58,771 bases of DNA, taken from assembly GCA_943326825.2 (NCBI GenBank), contig CALPUT020000001.1, forward strand, positions 1 to 58,771, read 5' to 3'. The stretch comes from Chryseobacterium gleum. Its GTDB lineage: Bacteria; Bacteroidota; Bacteroidia; Flavobacteriales_D; Crocinitomicaceae. Numbering within the stretch: the first letter of the stretch is position 1; each line of letters opens with the position of its first letter. The notes under the pieces are model-generated. The model saw nothing but the letters and a program-made list of their open reading frames with translations, searched no databases and was not told the origin of the DNA. A program made the translations under genes and the position numbers. Of the stretch, positions 8,753-17,464 are shown piece by piece.

Positions 8753-8778
8753 TTTTTTATTTTTGAATTATTAATTTA

Positions 8779-9294
8779 TTAATTTTTGAAGTCATAATTC
8801 TTTAGTTCTAATTTCATAATATAATCTTCCATTAAAAATCCATTTCCAATATCAAAATCTTCTTCTCGATCTATTATGAAATTCATTTTTTGATAAAAAT
8901 GTACAGCTTTATTCTTTTTATTTACATTTAAGATAAATATTGATTGATTGTGTTGATCTCTAAAATATGGAATAGCAAAGTCTAGTAATTTTTTTCCAAT
9001 ACCTTTACCTTGTTCCGAAGGAAGTACATAGATTTTTTGAATTTTTGAAATGCCTTGAGAATTGTAGTTTGGTTCAATTGATATAAATCCTAAATCATTA
9101 CTTTCTTCAGATAATACAAAGAAGTATTGTCCATTTTCAGATTGATTAGCGAGTGTATCAAGATTATACATCCAATCAAGCATATAATTTATCTGCTCTT
9201 CTGAAATGATACCTTTATATGAAGTTGGCCATGTAGCATGAGCAATTTTTTGAATTCGAACTACTTCATTCGAACTTATTTTTTCAATTTTCAT
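8779..9294 (-). CDS. GNAT-family N-acetyltransferase
   Basis: A 171-residue GNAT protein. The acetyl-CoA-binding motif A is visible as IYVLPSEQGKGIGKKLLDFA (about 87-106), preceded by the beta-strand FISIEPN and followed by LNVNKKNKAVHFYQKMNF, the usual motif B. The acceptor substrate cannot be predicted. It is upstream of xth on the same strand with a 26-base gap. Confidence 0.88.
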   Translation of the reverse strand: MKIEKISSNEVVRIQKIAHATWPTSYKGIISEEQINYMLDWMYNLDTLANQSENGQYFFVLSEESNDLGFISIEPNYNSQGISKIQKIYVLPSEQGKGIGKKLLDFAIPYFRDQHNQSIFILNVNKKNKAVHFYQKMNFIIDREEDFDIGNGFLMEDYIMKLELKNYDFKN

Positions 9295-9433
9295 TTCTAC
9301 TTTTCTTAAATCTTCAATAAAAATAATTCATATTCGATAATAACTATGATAAAATAACTAATTCATTAAAAAATGTCCATAGAATTTTGTTAAAATTCAA
9401 ATAATATCGAATATTCTGACTTTCTTTGTATGT

Positions 9434-10810
9434 ATGCATTATGCTATAATTGATATTGAAACAACTGGTGGTAATCCCAAAAGCTCTAAAATTACTGAGA
9501 TAGCCATTTATAAATCGAATGGTATTGAAATCATCGATCAGTTTGTTTCTTTGGTTAATCCTGAAATGAGTATTCCTGATTTTATTGTGAATTTAACAGG
9601 TATTAATAATTCAATGGTGCAATCGGCTCCTAAATTTTATGAAATCGCTAAAGATATTATAGAATTTACAGAAGACTGTGTTTTTGTTGCTCACAATGTT
9701 GCTTTTGATTATACGGTTATTCGTTATGAATTTAAAAATCTTGGTTACGATTATAGAAGACAACATTTATGTACTGTAAGAGCTTCTCGTTTTATATTAC
9801 CAGATTTAGCTTCTTATAGCTTAGGAAAATTAACTCGAATTTTAGGTATTGAGTTAATTGGAAGACATCGTGCAGGTGGAGATGCTTATGCAACTGCACA
9901 ACTTTTTTCTTTATTGTTTGATAAAGATCCTAAAAACTTAGCAACATTTATACAAGAGGACGTAAATCCACAGATTTTTCATCCGAATTTTGATGCAAAT
10001 GAACTAGATGAAATCCCTGAAAAAACAGGTGTTTATAAATTTTATAATGAAGTCAATAAGATAATTTATATTGGTAAAAGTAAACAAATTCGTAAACGTG
10101 TAAATCAGCATTTAAAAAATACTAAAACAAAAAAAGGACTTCAATTAATTAAAGAGATAACTCGAGTTGAATTCGAATTAACTGGTTCAGAATTAATTGC
10201 CTTATTGCTAGAGTCAAGTTTAGTGAAACAACATCAACCTATTTTTAATGCCCGTTTAAAACGAAGTAAATTTCCTTTTGGAATTTTTCATTATATAGAT
10301 GATTTAAATTATATCCGCTTTTATATTGGTGGGATTAGCAAAACTAAAGGAGATCCAATTTTGAATTTTGCTACAAAAAAAGAAGCTGTTGATGCATTGT
10401 TCAACTTAGTAGATAAATATCAACTTTGTCAAAAATTATGTGATTTATATCCTACTAATGGAGCATGTTTTCATCATTCAATTCATAAATGTTTTGGGGC
10501 TTGTATTAAAGAAGAGTTATTTGTGACATATAACGAACGCTCTAATAAATTAATAAATGAAGCTGCTTTCGAACAAGAAAATTTTTACATTATTGAAGGA
10601 GGTCGACAAAAAGGTGAGAAGAGTTTGATCTTAATAGAAAATGGGGAGTTTGTAGGTTTTGGATATGGTCCTTTTCATTTTCAATTTACTCCAATCGAAA
10701 AATGGAAAAAATTAATTAATATCTATCAATCAAATAAAGATACGCGAACAATTTTAAAGTCTTATATTAAGAAAAATTCTGAATTAGTGATAATTCCTTT
10801 TCAAAAATAG
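9434..10810 (+). CDS. DEDDh 3'-5' exonuclease fused to a GIY-YIG (UvrC-like) nuclease domain
   Basis: A 458-residue two-domain protein. Residues 1-170 form a DnaQ-type exonuclease: YAIIDIETTGG (Exo I, DxE), AHNVAFDYTVIRYEF (Exo II), and GRHRAGGDAYATAQLF (Exo III, with the His and Asp). Residues about 195-280 form a GIY-YIG nuclease: TGVYKFYNEVNKIIYIGKS, then R in IRKRVNQH, and the Glu in ALLLESSLVKQHQP. The rest resembles the linker of UvrC N-terminal halves; no UvrC endonuclease V-like half is present. Known fusions of this kind are annotated in actinobacteria and Bacteroidota and resemble Cho, an alternative UvrC-type incision enzyme. A role in DNA repair is inferred from the domains. Confidence 0.85.
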   Translation: MHYAIIDIETTGGNPKSSKITEIAIYKSNGIEIIDQFVSLVNPEMSIPDFIVNLTGINNSMVQSAPKFYEIAKDIIEFTEDCVFVAHNVAFDYTVIRYEFKNLGYDYRRQHLCTVRASRFILPDLASYSLGKLTRILGIELIGRHRAGGDAYATAQLFSLLFDKDPKNLATFIQEDVNPQIFHPNFDANELDEIPEKTGVYKFYNEVNKIIYIGKSKQIRKRVNQHLKNTKTKKGLQLIKEITRVEFELTGSELIALLLESSLVKQHQPIFNARLKRSKFPFGIFHYIDDLNYIRFYIGGISKTKGDPILNFATKKEAVDALFNLVDKYQLCQKLCDLYPTNGACFHHSIHKCFGACIKEELFVTYNERSNKLINEAAFEQENFYIIEGGRQKGEKSLILIENGEFVGFGYGPFHFQFTPIEKWKKLINIYQSNKDTRTILKSYIKKNSELVIIPFQK

Positions 10811-10852
10811 AAGCTAATTGAAATATCATAAAATAAAAATCAATTAGCTTCT
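10809..10852 (-). terminator. Terminator downstream of menB
   Basis: A 13-base-pair stem AGAAGCTAATTGA/TCAATTAGCTTCT with an 18-base A-rich loop between convergent genes. Read on the minus strand it is followed by CTATTTTTGA, so it best serves menB. The left arm overlaps the last bases of the exonuclease/GIY-YIG gene. Confidence 0.68.
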
Positions 10853-10865
10853 ATGAAAATTTAAA

Positions 10866-11687
10866 TCAAGGGAATTTTGGGAATTGTTGAAAGTTTGGTT
10901 GTCTTTTCTCTAAGAATGCATGTTTACCTTCTTGAGCTTCTTGAGTTAAATAATACATCAAAGTTGCATCACCTGCTAATTCCATAATGCCATGTTGACC
11001 ATCTAATTCAGCATTTAAACCCCTTTTAATCATTCTAATAGCTAATGGACTTCTTAACATAATAGTTCGACACCATTCTACAGTCGTATCTTCTAATTGA
11101 TCAAAAGGGACAACTTTATTTACCATCCCCATTTTTTCAGCTTCAATAGCACTATATTGATTACATGTAAACCAAATTTCTCTCGCTTTTTTCTGACCTA
11201 CACATCTTGCTAAATAAGAAGAACCAAATCCTCCGTCAAAACTTCCTACTTTTGGACCTGTTTGACCAAAAATAGCATTTTCAGAAGCGATACTTATATC
11301 ACATACTACGTGCAACACATGTCCACCTCCAATTGCATAACCATTAACCATTGCAATAACAGGTTTTGGCATTGAACGGATAGCTTTATGTAAGTCTAGT
11401 ACATTTAACCTTGGAACTCCATTTTCAGAAATGTAGCCACCAATACCTTTTACATTCTGATCTCCACCTGAACAAAAAGCTTTATCTCCTGCTCCTGTTA
11501 AAACAATAACACTTATATCATTGCGTTCACGACATATATTCATCGCGTCTAACATGTCCATATTTGTTTCCGGTCTGAAAGCGTTATATACTCTTGGTCG
11601 ATTAATAGTAATTTTAGCAATACCTTCAAAGAAATCAAATTTAATATCTGAATATTCTTTTATAGTTGTCCAATTATAATTTGACAT
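10866..11687 (-). CDS. menB: 1,4-dihydroxy-2-naphthoyl-CoA synthase
   Basis: Crotonase-fold enzyme of menaquinone synthesis that cyclises o-succinylbenzoyl-CoA. The 273-residue length is standard. The sequence shows ITINRPRVYNAFRPET (about 26-41), the oxyanion segment FCSGGDQ (about 72-78), VNGYAIGGGHVLH (about 115-127), GQTGPKVGSFDGGFGSSYLA (about 143-162) and the C-terminal KRQPNFQQFPKFP typical of MenB. It is the last gene on the minus strand before the terminator at 10809. It lies 62 bases after the acyltransferase gene; whether they share a transcript is unclear. Confidence 0.96.
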   Translation of the reverse strand: MSNYNWTTIKEYSDIKFDFFEGIAKITINRPRVYNAFRPETNMDMLDAMNICRERNDISVIVLTGAGDKAFCSGGDQNVKGIGGYISENGVPRLNVLDLHKAIRSMPKPVIAMVNGYAIGGGHVLHVVCDISIASENAIFGQTGPKVGSFDGGFGSSYLARCVGQKKAREIWFTCNQYSAIEAEKMGMVNKVVPFDQLEDTTVEWCRTIMLRSPLAIRMIKRGLNAELDGQHGIMELAGDATLMYYLTQEAQEGKHAFLEKRQPNFQQFPKFP

Positions 11688-11749
11688 TGTTTTTTCTATT
11701 TTTTGTAAAATTAATAAATTCTGTAATTAAAACTATGTATTTGAATTGA

Positions 11750-12580
11750 TCAAGTTTTTTTAAAAATTATCAATGACCTCAAAAAATCTTTGATGAAAAT
11801 AACCAATTTAAACCGATGTACTTTTTCCTTCGTTTCTATTGTTCTTTTAATTTCTGTAAATGCTTTTTCAGCTGAACATATTTCAATAGGAATATTTAGA
11901 TAGCTATAATTTGTAAATATTTCTTTTAATTGGAAATTTGAATTTAATTTTTCGAAATCATTTACAATACCCCATTTTTTTTTGAAAAATAATATTTCTT
12001 TAATTGATTTATTATTTTGATTATCAATATTGAAATATGTTATTTTTTCAAACGTTCTATAATTAACAACTAAGTGTTCTTCTACATAATGAACGAATGT
12101 AAATGAATTTTCAATATGAACATCTATGAAAATGAATTTTGCATTCTGTTGATGTAAAAATGAATAAATAGAATTTTCCCCAAAAGTACTATTGTCTTTC
12201 AAAGCTAAAATTTGATCAGTATTCTTTCCCCATGCCAATACAGAGTGTAAAGGGTCATTTGATCTTGTAAAGTCTTTGCGTTTGAAAACTTTATTTGAAA
12301 TTGAACCTGTCGTAGGTTTATCCTTTAAATAATTAAATGTTCCTAGATTTTTTAGATTATCTGTATATGCAGGAATAACAATTGTTCCATTTTTAAGTAT
12401 AAGCTTGAAATTATCTATAAACTGATCTATCTGAACAATTTTATTGTTGCTTTTTAAAGCATATGCTATATTTTTTAGATCGGCAGAAATGAAAACAGTA
12501 TCATTTTCATTAATATTTAGATGAAATGGTAAATCTTCAAAAGAAATATCTGATGGAATTTTTTTCACTGTCTCTTTCAT
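11750..12580 (-). CDS. AAC(3)/YokD-fold N-acyltransferase-like protein
   Basis: A 276-residue protein with the sequence signature of the aminoglycoside 3-N-acetyltransferase superfamily: GTIVIPAYTDN (about 89-99), TGSISNKVFKRKDFTRSNDP (about 112-131), LHSVLAWGK (132-140), FGENSIYSFLHQQ and the C-terminal-half NSFTFVHYVEEH carrying the conserved His/Glu. Chromosomal members of this fold often acylate amino sugars in envelope glycan synthesis rather than antibiotics. The operon context (WG-repeat secreted protein and TonB-like protein upstream) suggests an envelope role; this is inference. It starts 11 bases after the TonB-like gene. Confidence 0.68.
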   Translation of the reverse strand: MKETVKKIPSDISFEDLPFHLNINENDTVFISADLKNIAYALKSNNKIVQIDQFIDNFKLILKNGTIVIPAYTDNLKNLGTFNYLKDKPTTGSISNKVFKRKDFTRSNDPLHSVLAWGKNTDQILALKDNSTFGENSIYSFLHQQNAKFIFIDVHIENSFTFVHYVEEHLVVNYRTFEKITYFNIDNQNNKSIKEILFFKKKWGIVNDFEKLNSNFQLKEIFTNYSYLNIPIEICSAEKAFTEIKRTIETKEKVHRFKLVIFIKDFLRSLIIFKKT

Positions 12581-12591
12581 TAAAAAATAAA

Positions 12592-13377
12592 CTACTGTGA
12601 AACAAATGAATAATAAATTTTTCCACTTTGACTTTCTGATGCTGATCCTGAATAATCAAATCTAGACATTTTAGCATATTTTAAACCTTGTTCAATCATA
12701 CATTCATTTGTATTTTTACTGGATGATGGATCAAATTCAGCTGCTATAACATTACCGTTTTTATTGACTTTAATTCTTATAACTACAGTTCCGTTTGCAC
12801 CAATACCACAAGTATAACCTGGGTTTCTGACATACCATGAATTATTTTGATGAGGAAATCTACCTGATAAATCGTAGCTAACTAATGTTTGCCCATCATA
12901 TTTATTATTGCTTGAATTTGAGCTGCTATTTGGGTTTTGTGAAGTGTTTTTTTTTGCTGGTTTTTCAGATTGTAAATTTTTAGTTCTTTCTTCTATTAAT
13001 TTTCTAACTTCTGTGTTGTACTGACTAGTTTTAGCTTCCTCTTGAAATTGTCTCTGAGCATCAAGCGCAGCTTTTTCACCATCAAAAGACTCTTTTGAAT
13101 GAGGAGAACTCCAATCATCATTTGAAGATTTTCTTCTATCATTGATGTCAGTAACTGTGTTTTTAATATTTTGAGGGTTTGTTATTGATTGAATATCAAT
13201 ATTTTCTGAAGGTATTTCTAATAAATCTTCAGGTTTTGCCATTGAGATTTCCTCATTATAAGCATTTAATTCAGATTCTTTTGAAATTGATTCAACTTGT
13301 AAAAAAATAAAAATACCAATGTAGACAGCAACAGCCACTGTTATTGCAAATAATATTCGGTCAGAAAAACTATTCAT
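12592..13377 (-). CDS. Single-pass membrane protein with TonB-like C-terminal domain
   Basis: A 261-residue protein. One membrane anchor lies at about residues 8-27. A Ser/Asn/Lys-rich disordered periplasmic stretch follows (about 30-165). The C terminus resembles energy-transducer TonB domains in its VVIRIKVNKNGNVIAAEFD strand-turn-strand (about 196-214) and a following helix (IEQGLKYAKMSRF). The usual proline-rich spacer and YP motif are not obvious, so it may be a divergent relative with another partner. It overlaps the WG-repeat gene by eight bases (13370-13377), which implies translational coupling. Confidence 0.68.
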   Translation of the reverse strand: MNSFSDRILFAITVAVAVYIGIFIFLQVESISKESELNAYNEEISMAKPEDLLEIPSENIDIQSITNPQNIKNTVTDINDRRKSSNDDWSSPHSKESFDGEKAALDAQRQFQEEAKTSQYNTEVRKLIEERTKNLQSEKPAKKNTSQNPNSSSNSSNNKYDGQTLVSYDLSGRFPHQNNSWYVRNPGYTCGIGANGTVVIRIKVNKNGNVIAAEFDPSSSKNTNECMIEQGLKYAKMSRFDYSGSASESQSGKIYYSFVSQ

Positions 13378-15490
13378 TTATTATTTTTGGGACTATTATT
13401 TTATTTTCAGGTAAGTATAGATAATTTACTTCTCCTGCTTTTGTTAAAAGTAATAATTCTTTGTTTAAAATTCTAATTTGTTGATACTCGACAGGAACAA
13501 TTTCTTCACCTGTAACCTTATATACTCCATAATTGGGTCCTCTAGATACAATTACTCGATCATTATCTAAAGGTTTTACTTCTGTGAAATTTAATGGGAC
13601 AGTTATAGTTGATTTTGAATCGATTAAACCAAAAAGGGTCATTTTCTCAACTATTGCATACCCATTTTTAAAACTTTCAGCTGACTCAAATTGTGGTTGA
13701 ATAAGAATGTTATTTGACATATCAATAAATCCCCAATTTTTTCCTTTGGTAAATGACATCAAAGGTGAAAATGAACCCAGTTGGTTATAGGATGCAGGGA
13801 TAATAAATTTACCGAATTGTTCTATAACACCAAATTTACCATTTAGTTTAACAACAGCGTAAGAGCCTTTGAATTGACTTAGTTCTATGGCGTTTGGATA
13901 ATCATCAAATTTAAAATCTAAAATTAATTGACCTTTTCCGTCTATATATCCAATTTTACCATTTTTTATAACGATTGCTCGATCATTAATTAACTTACCT
14001 ATTTTGTCAAATTTAGCGGAATCAATAATCTGACAATTTCTTTTCATTAAACCGAACTTTTCATTTTCTTCAAAAACTAATAAAGTATCATTAAAAAAGT
14101 GAATATTTGTATATGCTGGTGGCACAATAAAACTTCCATACTTATCTATATAACCTTGGTTTTCTCCAATTTGTACTTTTGCAATTCCTTTAGAAAAAGC
14201 AAAAGCTTCACTATACTTAGGTTCAATTCTTTGTGTTCCTATTTTATCATAATAACCATAAAGACTATCTTTCTGAGCATATATTAATCCTTCAGAAAAA
14301 GTACCTATATCATTGAAAACTAAATCAAAAATTACTTGTCCTGATCTATCGATTATCCCAACTTTATTATCTTTTTCTATAATTGCACGTCCTTCCTCGA
14401 AATCACTTGCTGAATCATAATTGAAAGGTATAATTATATTATTTCCTTTATCAATGTATCCATATTTTCCATTTTTCACAGCATAAGCTAAGCCTTCTTG
14501 GAAAAATCCTAAAGTTTCGTATTCTGGTTTTATAAGTGCATTTCCATCATAATCAATAAAACCATACAATGAGTTTTGTTTAAATGGAACTAGTTTTAGT
14601 TTAGATAATTTTAAGTCAATTTCTAAATTTTCTTTGTAAGGATAATCAGGATAATCTTTTTCAAATTGAAGTATTCGTCCATCTGAATAATCGTACATGT
14701 AAATTTGATATAATTTTTTCCATGCATTTCCTAAATTACGATTAGTCGTATATGTTTTTATAAATGCATTGTAGTCTGCAATTGTATTTCCAGAAGTAGA
14801 AATCTCGAAAACACGATCTTCAGCTTCTTTAATAAATGGATTTTCAGGATTAGATTTTGAGAATGATAAATAGCTAGCAAGCGTACCTGAATTTGTTTGT
14901 TCACGATATTGAGATTGAAAAAATGATTTTTGAGCAATATTATAAAATTCACTTGAAGGGTACTTATCTAAAAATTCTTTATAAACAGATGAATTGTTTA
15001 TTGTTTTTGCATTGGATAAGGCAATAGAATCTCTTTTGTATATTGCAAAAAAACGTTCGTTCGACCATTCATGTTGTTCGATGAATTTAGTATATTCAGT
15101 CAAGGAATTTTGTTTTAATACAATTTCATAACATGCTTTACTAATATTAGCTCTTAAATCAATAATATTCAGATAATCAAAATTGTATTTTTTTAATTTT
15201 TCTTTATTCTGCTCTTTCATTAAAGAATAATTAGCCTCTGACAAGCGTATGTATTTATATGCAGAGTCTAAAGAATGAAATGGATTGTCAGTTCTGTAAA
15301 ATATAGTTGCTAAGCCATATGAAGCAGGTGAATTTTGTTTTTTTAGATGAGAATAGAAAATTTCTTTTGCTTCAAAATAATTGAATGAATTTAAGGCTTT
15401 AAATCCATTTTCAATTTTGGATGCATAACTATTAGTTATACACGAAAATAACATTGATAAAATAACAATATATATTGATTTTGATATCAT
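13370..15490 (-). CDS. Secreted WG-repeat protein with N-terminal TPR-like region
   Basis: A 706-residue protein. The first 25 residues look like a signal peptide; a Cys in LFSC makes a lipoprotein possible. Residues about 25-300 are helical and repeat-like. From about residue 305 there are roughly eleven WG-type repeats of 33-34 residues, each opening with a motif such as YGFIDYDG, YGYIDKGN, VGIIDRSG, QGYIDKYG, FGVIEQFG or WGFIDMSN followed by a hydrophobic strand (IIIPFNY, LIKPEY). WG repeats are thought to form a solenoid; their ligands are mostly unknown. It heads an operon with the TonB-like and AAC(3)-fold proteins. Confidence 0.85.
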   Translation of the reverse strand: MISKSIYIVILSMLFSCITNSYASKIENGFKALNSFNYFEAKEIFYSHLKKQNSPASYGLATIFYRTDNPFHSLDSAYKYIRLSEANYSLMKEQNKEKLKKYNFDYLNIIDLRANISKACYEIVLKQNSLTEYTKFIEQHEWSNERFFAIYKRDSIALSNAKTINNSSVYKEFLDKYPSSEFYNIAQKSFFQSQYREQTNSGTLASYLSFSKSNPENPFIKEAEDRVFEISTSGNTIADYNAFIKTYTTNRNLGNAWKKLYQIYMYDYSDGRILQFEKDYPDYPYKENLEIDLKLSKLKLVPFKQNSLYGFIDYDGNALIKPEYETLGFFQEGLAYAVKNGKYGYIDKGNNIIIPFNYDSASDFEEGRAIIEKDNKVGIIDRSGQVIFDLVFNDIGTFSEGLIYAQKDSLYGYYDKIGTQRIEPKYSEAFAFSKGIAKVQIGENQGYIDKYGSFIVPPAYTNIHFFNDTLLVFEENEKFGLMKRNCQIIDSAKFDKIGKLINDRAIVIKNGKIGYIDGKGQLILDFKFDDYPNAIELSQFKGSYAVVKLNGKFGVIEQFGKFIIPASYNQLGSFSPLMSFTKGKNWGFIDMSNNILIQPQFESAESFKNGYAIVEKMTLFGLIDSKSTITVPLNFTEVKPLDNDRVIVSRGPNYGVYKVTGEEIVPVEYQQIRILNKELLLLTKAGEVNYLYLPENKIIVPKIINE

Positions 15491-15587
15491 TCGCTTATCT
15501 GTAAAGTATTATAATAATTGAAACGAAAATTGATGTGATTTAGTTACATAATTCTACATTGAAGAATTAAATTGTAAAATAAAAAAA

Positions 15588-15604
15588 GCCCCCAAATTGG
15601 AGGC
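15588..15604 (-). terminator. Terminator downstream of the L31 gene
   Basis: Imperfect hairpin of AGCC plus CCAA against TTGG plus GGCT, followed on the minus strand by seven T (complement of 15581-15587). It lies 23 bases past the L31 stop. Confidence 0.8.
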
Positions 15605-15627
15605 TAATATTTTTAATCACATTAAAA

Positions 15628-15885
15628 TTATTTTTTGATGTGACGTGCGTAACGATTTTGAAATTTATCAATTCTACCTGCAGTATCTACGAATTGAACA
15701 ATACCTGTGAAGAATGGATGAGATTTATGAGAAATATCTAATTTCACTAATGGATATTCATTTCCATCTTCCCATGCAATTTTATCACTTGTTGTAGCAC
15801 AAGAAGGACAAATAAATGCATAGTCATTAGACATATCTTTAAATACAACTAATCTGTAATCTTCTGGGTGTATTCCTGCTTTCAT
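15628..15885 (-). CDS. rpmE2: 50S ribosomal protein L31, type B
   Basis: An 85-residue protein beginning MKAGIHPEDYRLVVF, with SHPFFTGIVQFVDTAGRIDKF-type C-terminal half, diagnostic for type B L31. It retains one CxxC (CPSC at about residues 26-29) but not the other ligands of zinc-binding type A proteins, so half of a zinc site is left. Single-gene unit with a -7 box (TAAATTTG, minus strand 15940-15933) and a terminator. Confidence 0.95.
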   Translation of the reverse strand: MKAGIHPEDYRLVVFKDMSNDYAFICPSCATTSDKIAWEDGNEYPLVKLDISHKSHPFFTGIVQFVDTAGRIDKFQNRYARHIKK

Positions 15886-15932
15886 TTTAAATATTTTAAT
15901 TTTACTGTGTTCGTTCTTTTAAAATCGGAATG

Positions 15933-15940
15933 CAAATTTA
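15933..15940 (-). promoter_or_regulatory. -7 promoter box of the L31 gene
   Basis: TAAATTTG on the minus strand matches TAnnTTTG. It lies 48 bases before the L31 start. No -33 TTG at standard spacing. Confidence 0.5.
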
Positions 15941-16004
15941 TAATAAAGATTTTAATTTACATCATTTTTTTCATGAAATTAAAATAAACTTTCATCAAAT
16001 TCGT

Positions 16005-16012
16005 TATTTTTG
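16005..16012 (+). promoter_or_regulatory. -7 box seven bases before the beta-helix lipoprotein start
   Basis: TATTTTTG matches TAnnTTTG. The gap to the ATG at 16020 is only seven bases, so a transcript started from it would have almost no leader. The -33 element is not evident. Confidence 0.42.
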
Positions 16013-16019
16013 TTGAAAT

Positions 16020-17447
16020 ATGACTTTTAAAAACGTGAAAAAGCAGCTTTTTTTATATCTTATTCTTTTAATTGGAATTTTTGGGACAAACGTTTCCTGT
16101 AAAAAGATGAAAGGTTTTTCAAATGATAATTTAAATTTTTCACTTGACACAGTTGTTTTTGATACAGTTTTTACCACAATTGGTTCTGCCACAAAACAGT
16201 TTAAAATTTATAATCCATCTAATAAAACTGTCAAAATTGAAAATATTGAATTAATGGGGGGAGAGAATTCACCTTTTAAAATAAATATCGATGGATTGAC
16301 AGGTACTTCTATGTCAGATATAGCACTTGAAGCTAAAGATAGTTTATTTGCATTCGTGATGGTAACTTTGAAAGTGAATAATTCTTCAAATCCAATGGTG
16401 ATTGAAGATTCAATTCGTTTCAGAACAAATGGGAAAGATCAATATATTCAACTTGCTGTTTGGGGACAAGATATGTATTATCACTATACAAGTTTTGATA
16501 AAGGTATCTATGATTTTAATAATGATGTAACATGGCCAAATGATAAACCACATTTAGTTTATGGTGCAGCAATAGTTGATTCTGCCAAATCATTAACTAT
16601 TCAGCAAGACACTAAAGTTTATTTACATAAGAATGCATATTTATTTGTTTATAAAGGTAAGTTGGATATTCAAGGGACAAAAGATCACGAAGTAGAATTT
16701 AGAGGAGATCGTTTAGAAAGTGAGTTTAATGACTTGCAAGGCCAGTATTATGGAATATATTTTCATGAAGCTCAAACATCAAACATCAATTATACAAACA
16801 TTTATAATGGTACAGCTGGAATTCATCTTTTTTCACAAGATAGTTCAAATCCAGGTTATACTTTGACCATTTCAAATTCCAAAATTTACAATCATTCTTC
16901 TTATGGCATTTGGATTTATGCTGGTGCAAAAGTAAAAGCAGAAAACTGTCTAATAGCAAAGAATGGAGTTCATGCACTCTTTGTATTAGGAGGTAGTAAA
17001 TTCAATTTTAATTATTGTGAAATTGTTGGGTATGGAACGCAAGCAAATTCAACTCCGGCTTTAGCAATCAGAAATTATTATGATGAGAATAACACAACGA
17101 TTGTTCGTGTCCTTCAAGAAGGTATTTTGAGCAACTGTGTAATGTATGGAAATCAATCTTCTGAAATCGCATTTGACACTTTGAATCCAAACAATGACCC
17201 ATCATTAATTTCTCTAGACTTTAAAAATTGCTTAATTAAAAGAAGTTCAATCGGAATAGATAATTTTTATAACTCAGGGATGATTTGGAATCAAGAACCT
17301 CTTTTTGTTGACAATTCCGTAATGAATTTTCATTTTTATTCAAGTTCACCATTAAATAATTCAGGGATAGCTAATTCTGTTATTTCTGATTTAGATGGTA
17401 ATAATCGTTCAATTTCAACTCCAGATATTGGTTGTTATGAAAATTAA
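16020..17447 (+). CDS. Lipoprotein with right-handed parallel beta-helix
   Basis: A 475-residue secreted lipoprotein. Hydrophobic residues about 10-25 are followed by a lipobox ending NVSC, with the Cys at about 27 and Lys-Lys next to it. Residues about 40-150 form an Ig-like N-terminal domain (KQFKIYNPSNKTVKIENIEL). From about 175 to 450 the sequence has repeated short coils such as NSKIYNHSSYGIWIYAGAKV, AENCLIAKNGVHALFVLGGS and NFNYCEIVGYG, typical of parallel beta-helix proteins that bind or cleave glycans. Only 17 bases separate it from cysC, so they probably form an operon. No catalytic residues can be assigned. Confidence 0.8.
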   Translation: MTFKNVKKQLFLYLILLIGIFGTNVSCKKMKGFSNDNLNFSLDTVVFDTVFTTIGSATKQFKIYNPSNKTVKIENIELMGGENSPFKINIDGLTGTSMSDIALEAKDSLFAFVMVTLKVNNSSNPMVIEDSIRFRTNGKDQYIQLAVWGQDMYYHYTSFDKGIYDFNNDVTWPNDKPHLVYGAAIVDSAKSLTIQQDTKVYLHKNAYLFVYKGKLDIQGTKDHEVEFRGDRLESEFNDLQGQYYGIYFHEAQTSNINYTNIYNGTAGIHLFSQDSSNPGYTLTISNSKIYNHSSYGIWIYAGAKVKAENCLIAKNGVHALFVLGGSKFNFNYCEIVGYGTQANSTPALAIRNYYDENNTTIVRVLQEGILSNCVMYGNQSSEIAFDTLNPNNDPSLISLDFKNCLIKRSSIGIDNFYNSGMIWNQEPLFVDNSVMNFHFYSSSPLNNSGIANSVISDLDGNNRSISTPDIGCYEN

Positions 17448-17464
17448 TAATTCAATTAATTAAA

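Noticed and set aside
11750..12580. Aminoglycoside resistance gene
   Set aside because: Only the superfamily fold is supported; the operon and sequence divergence favour an envelope acyltransferase.
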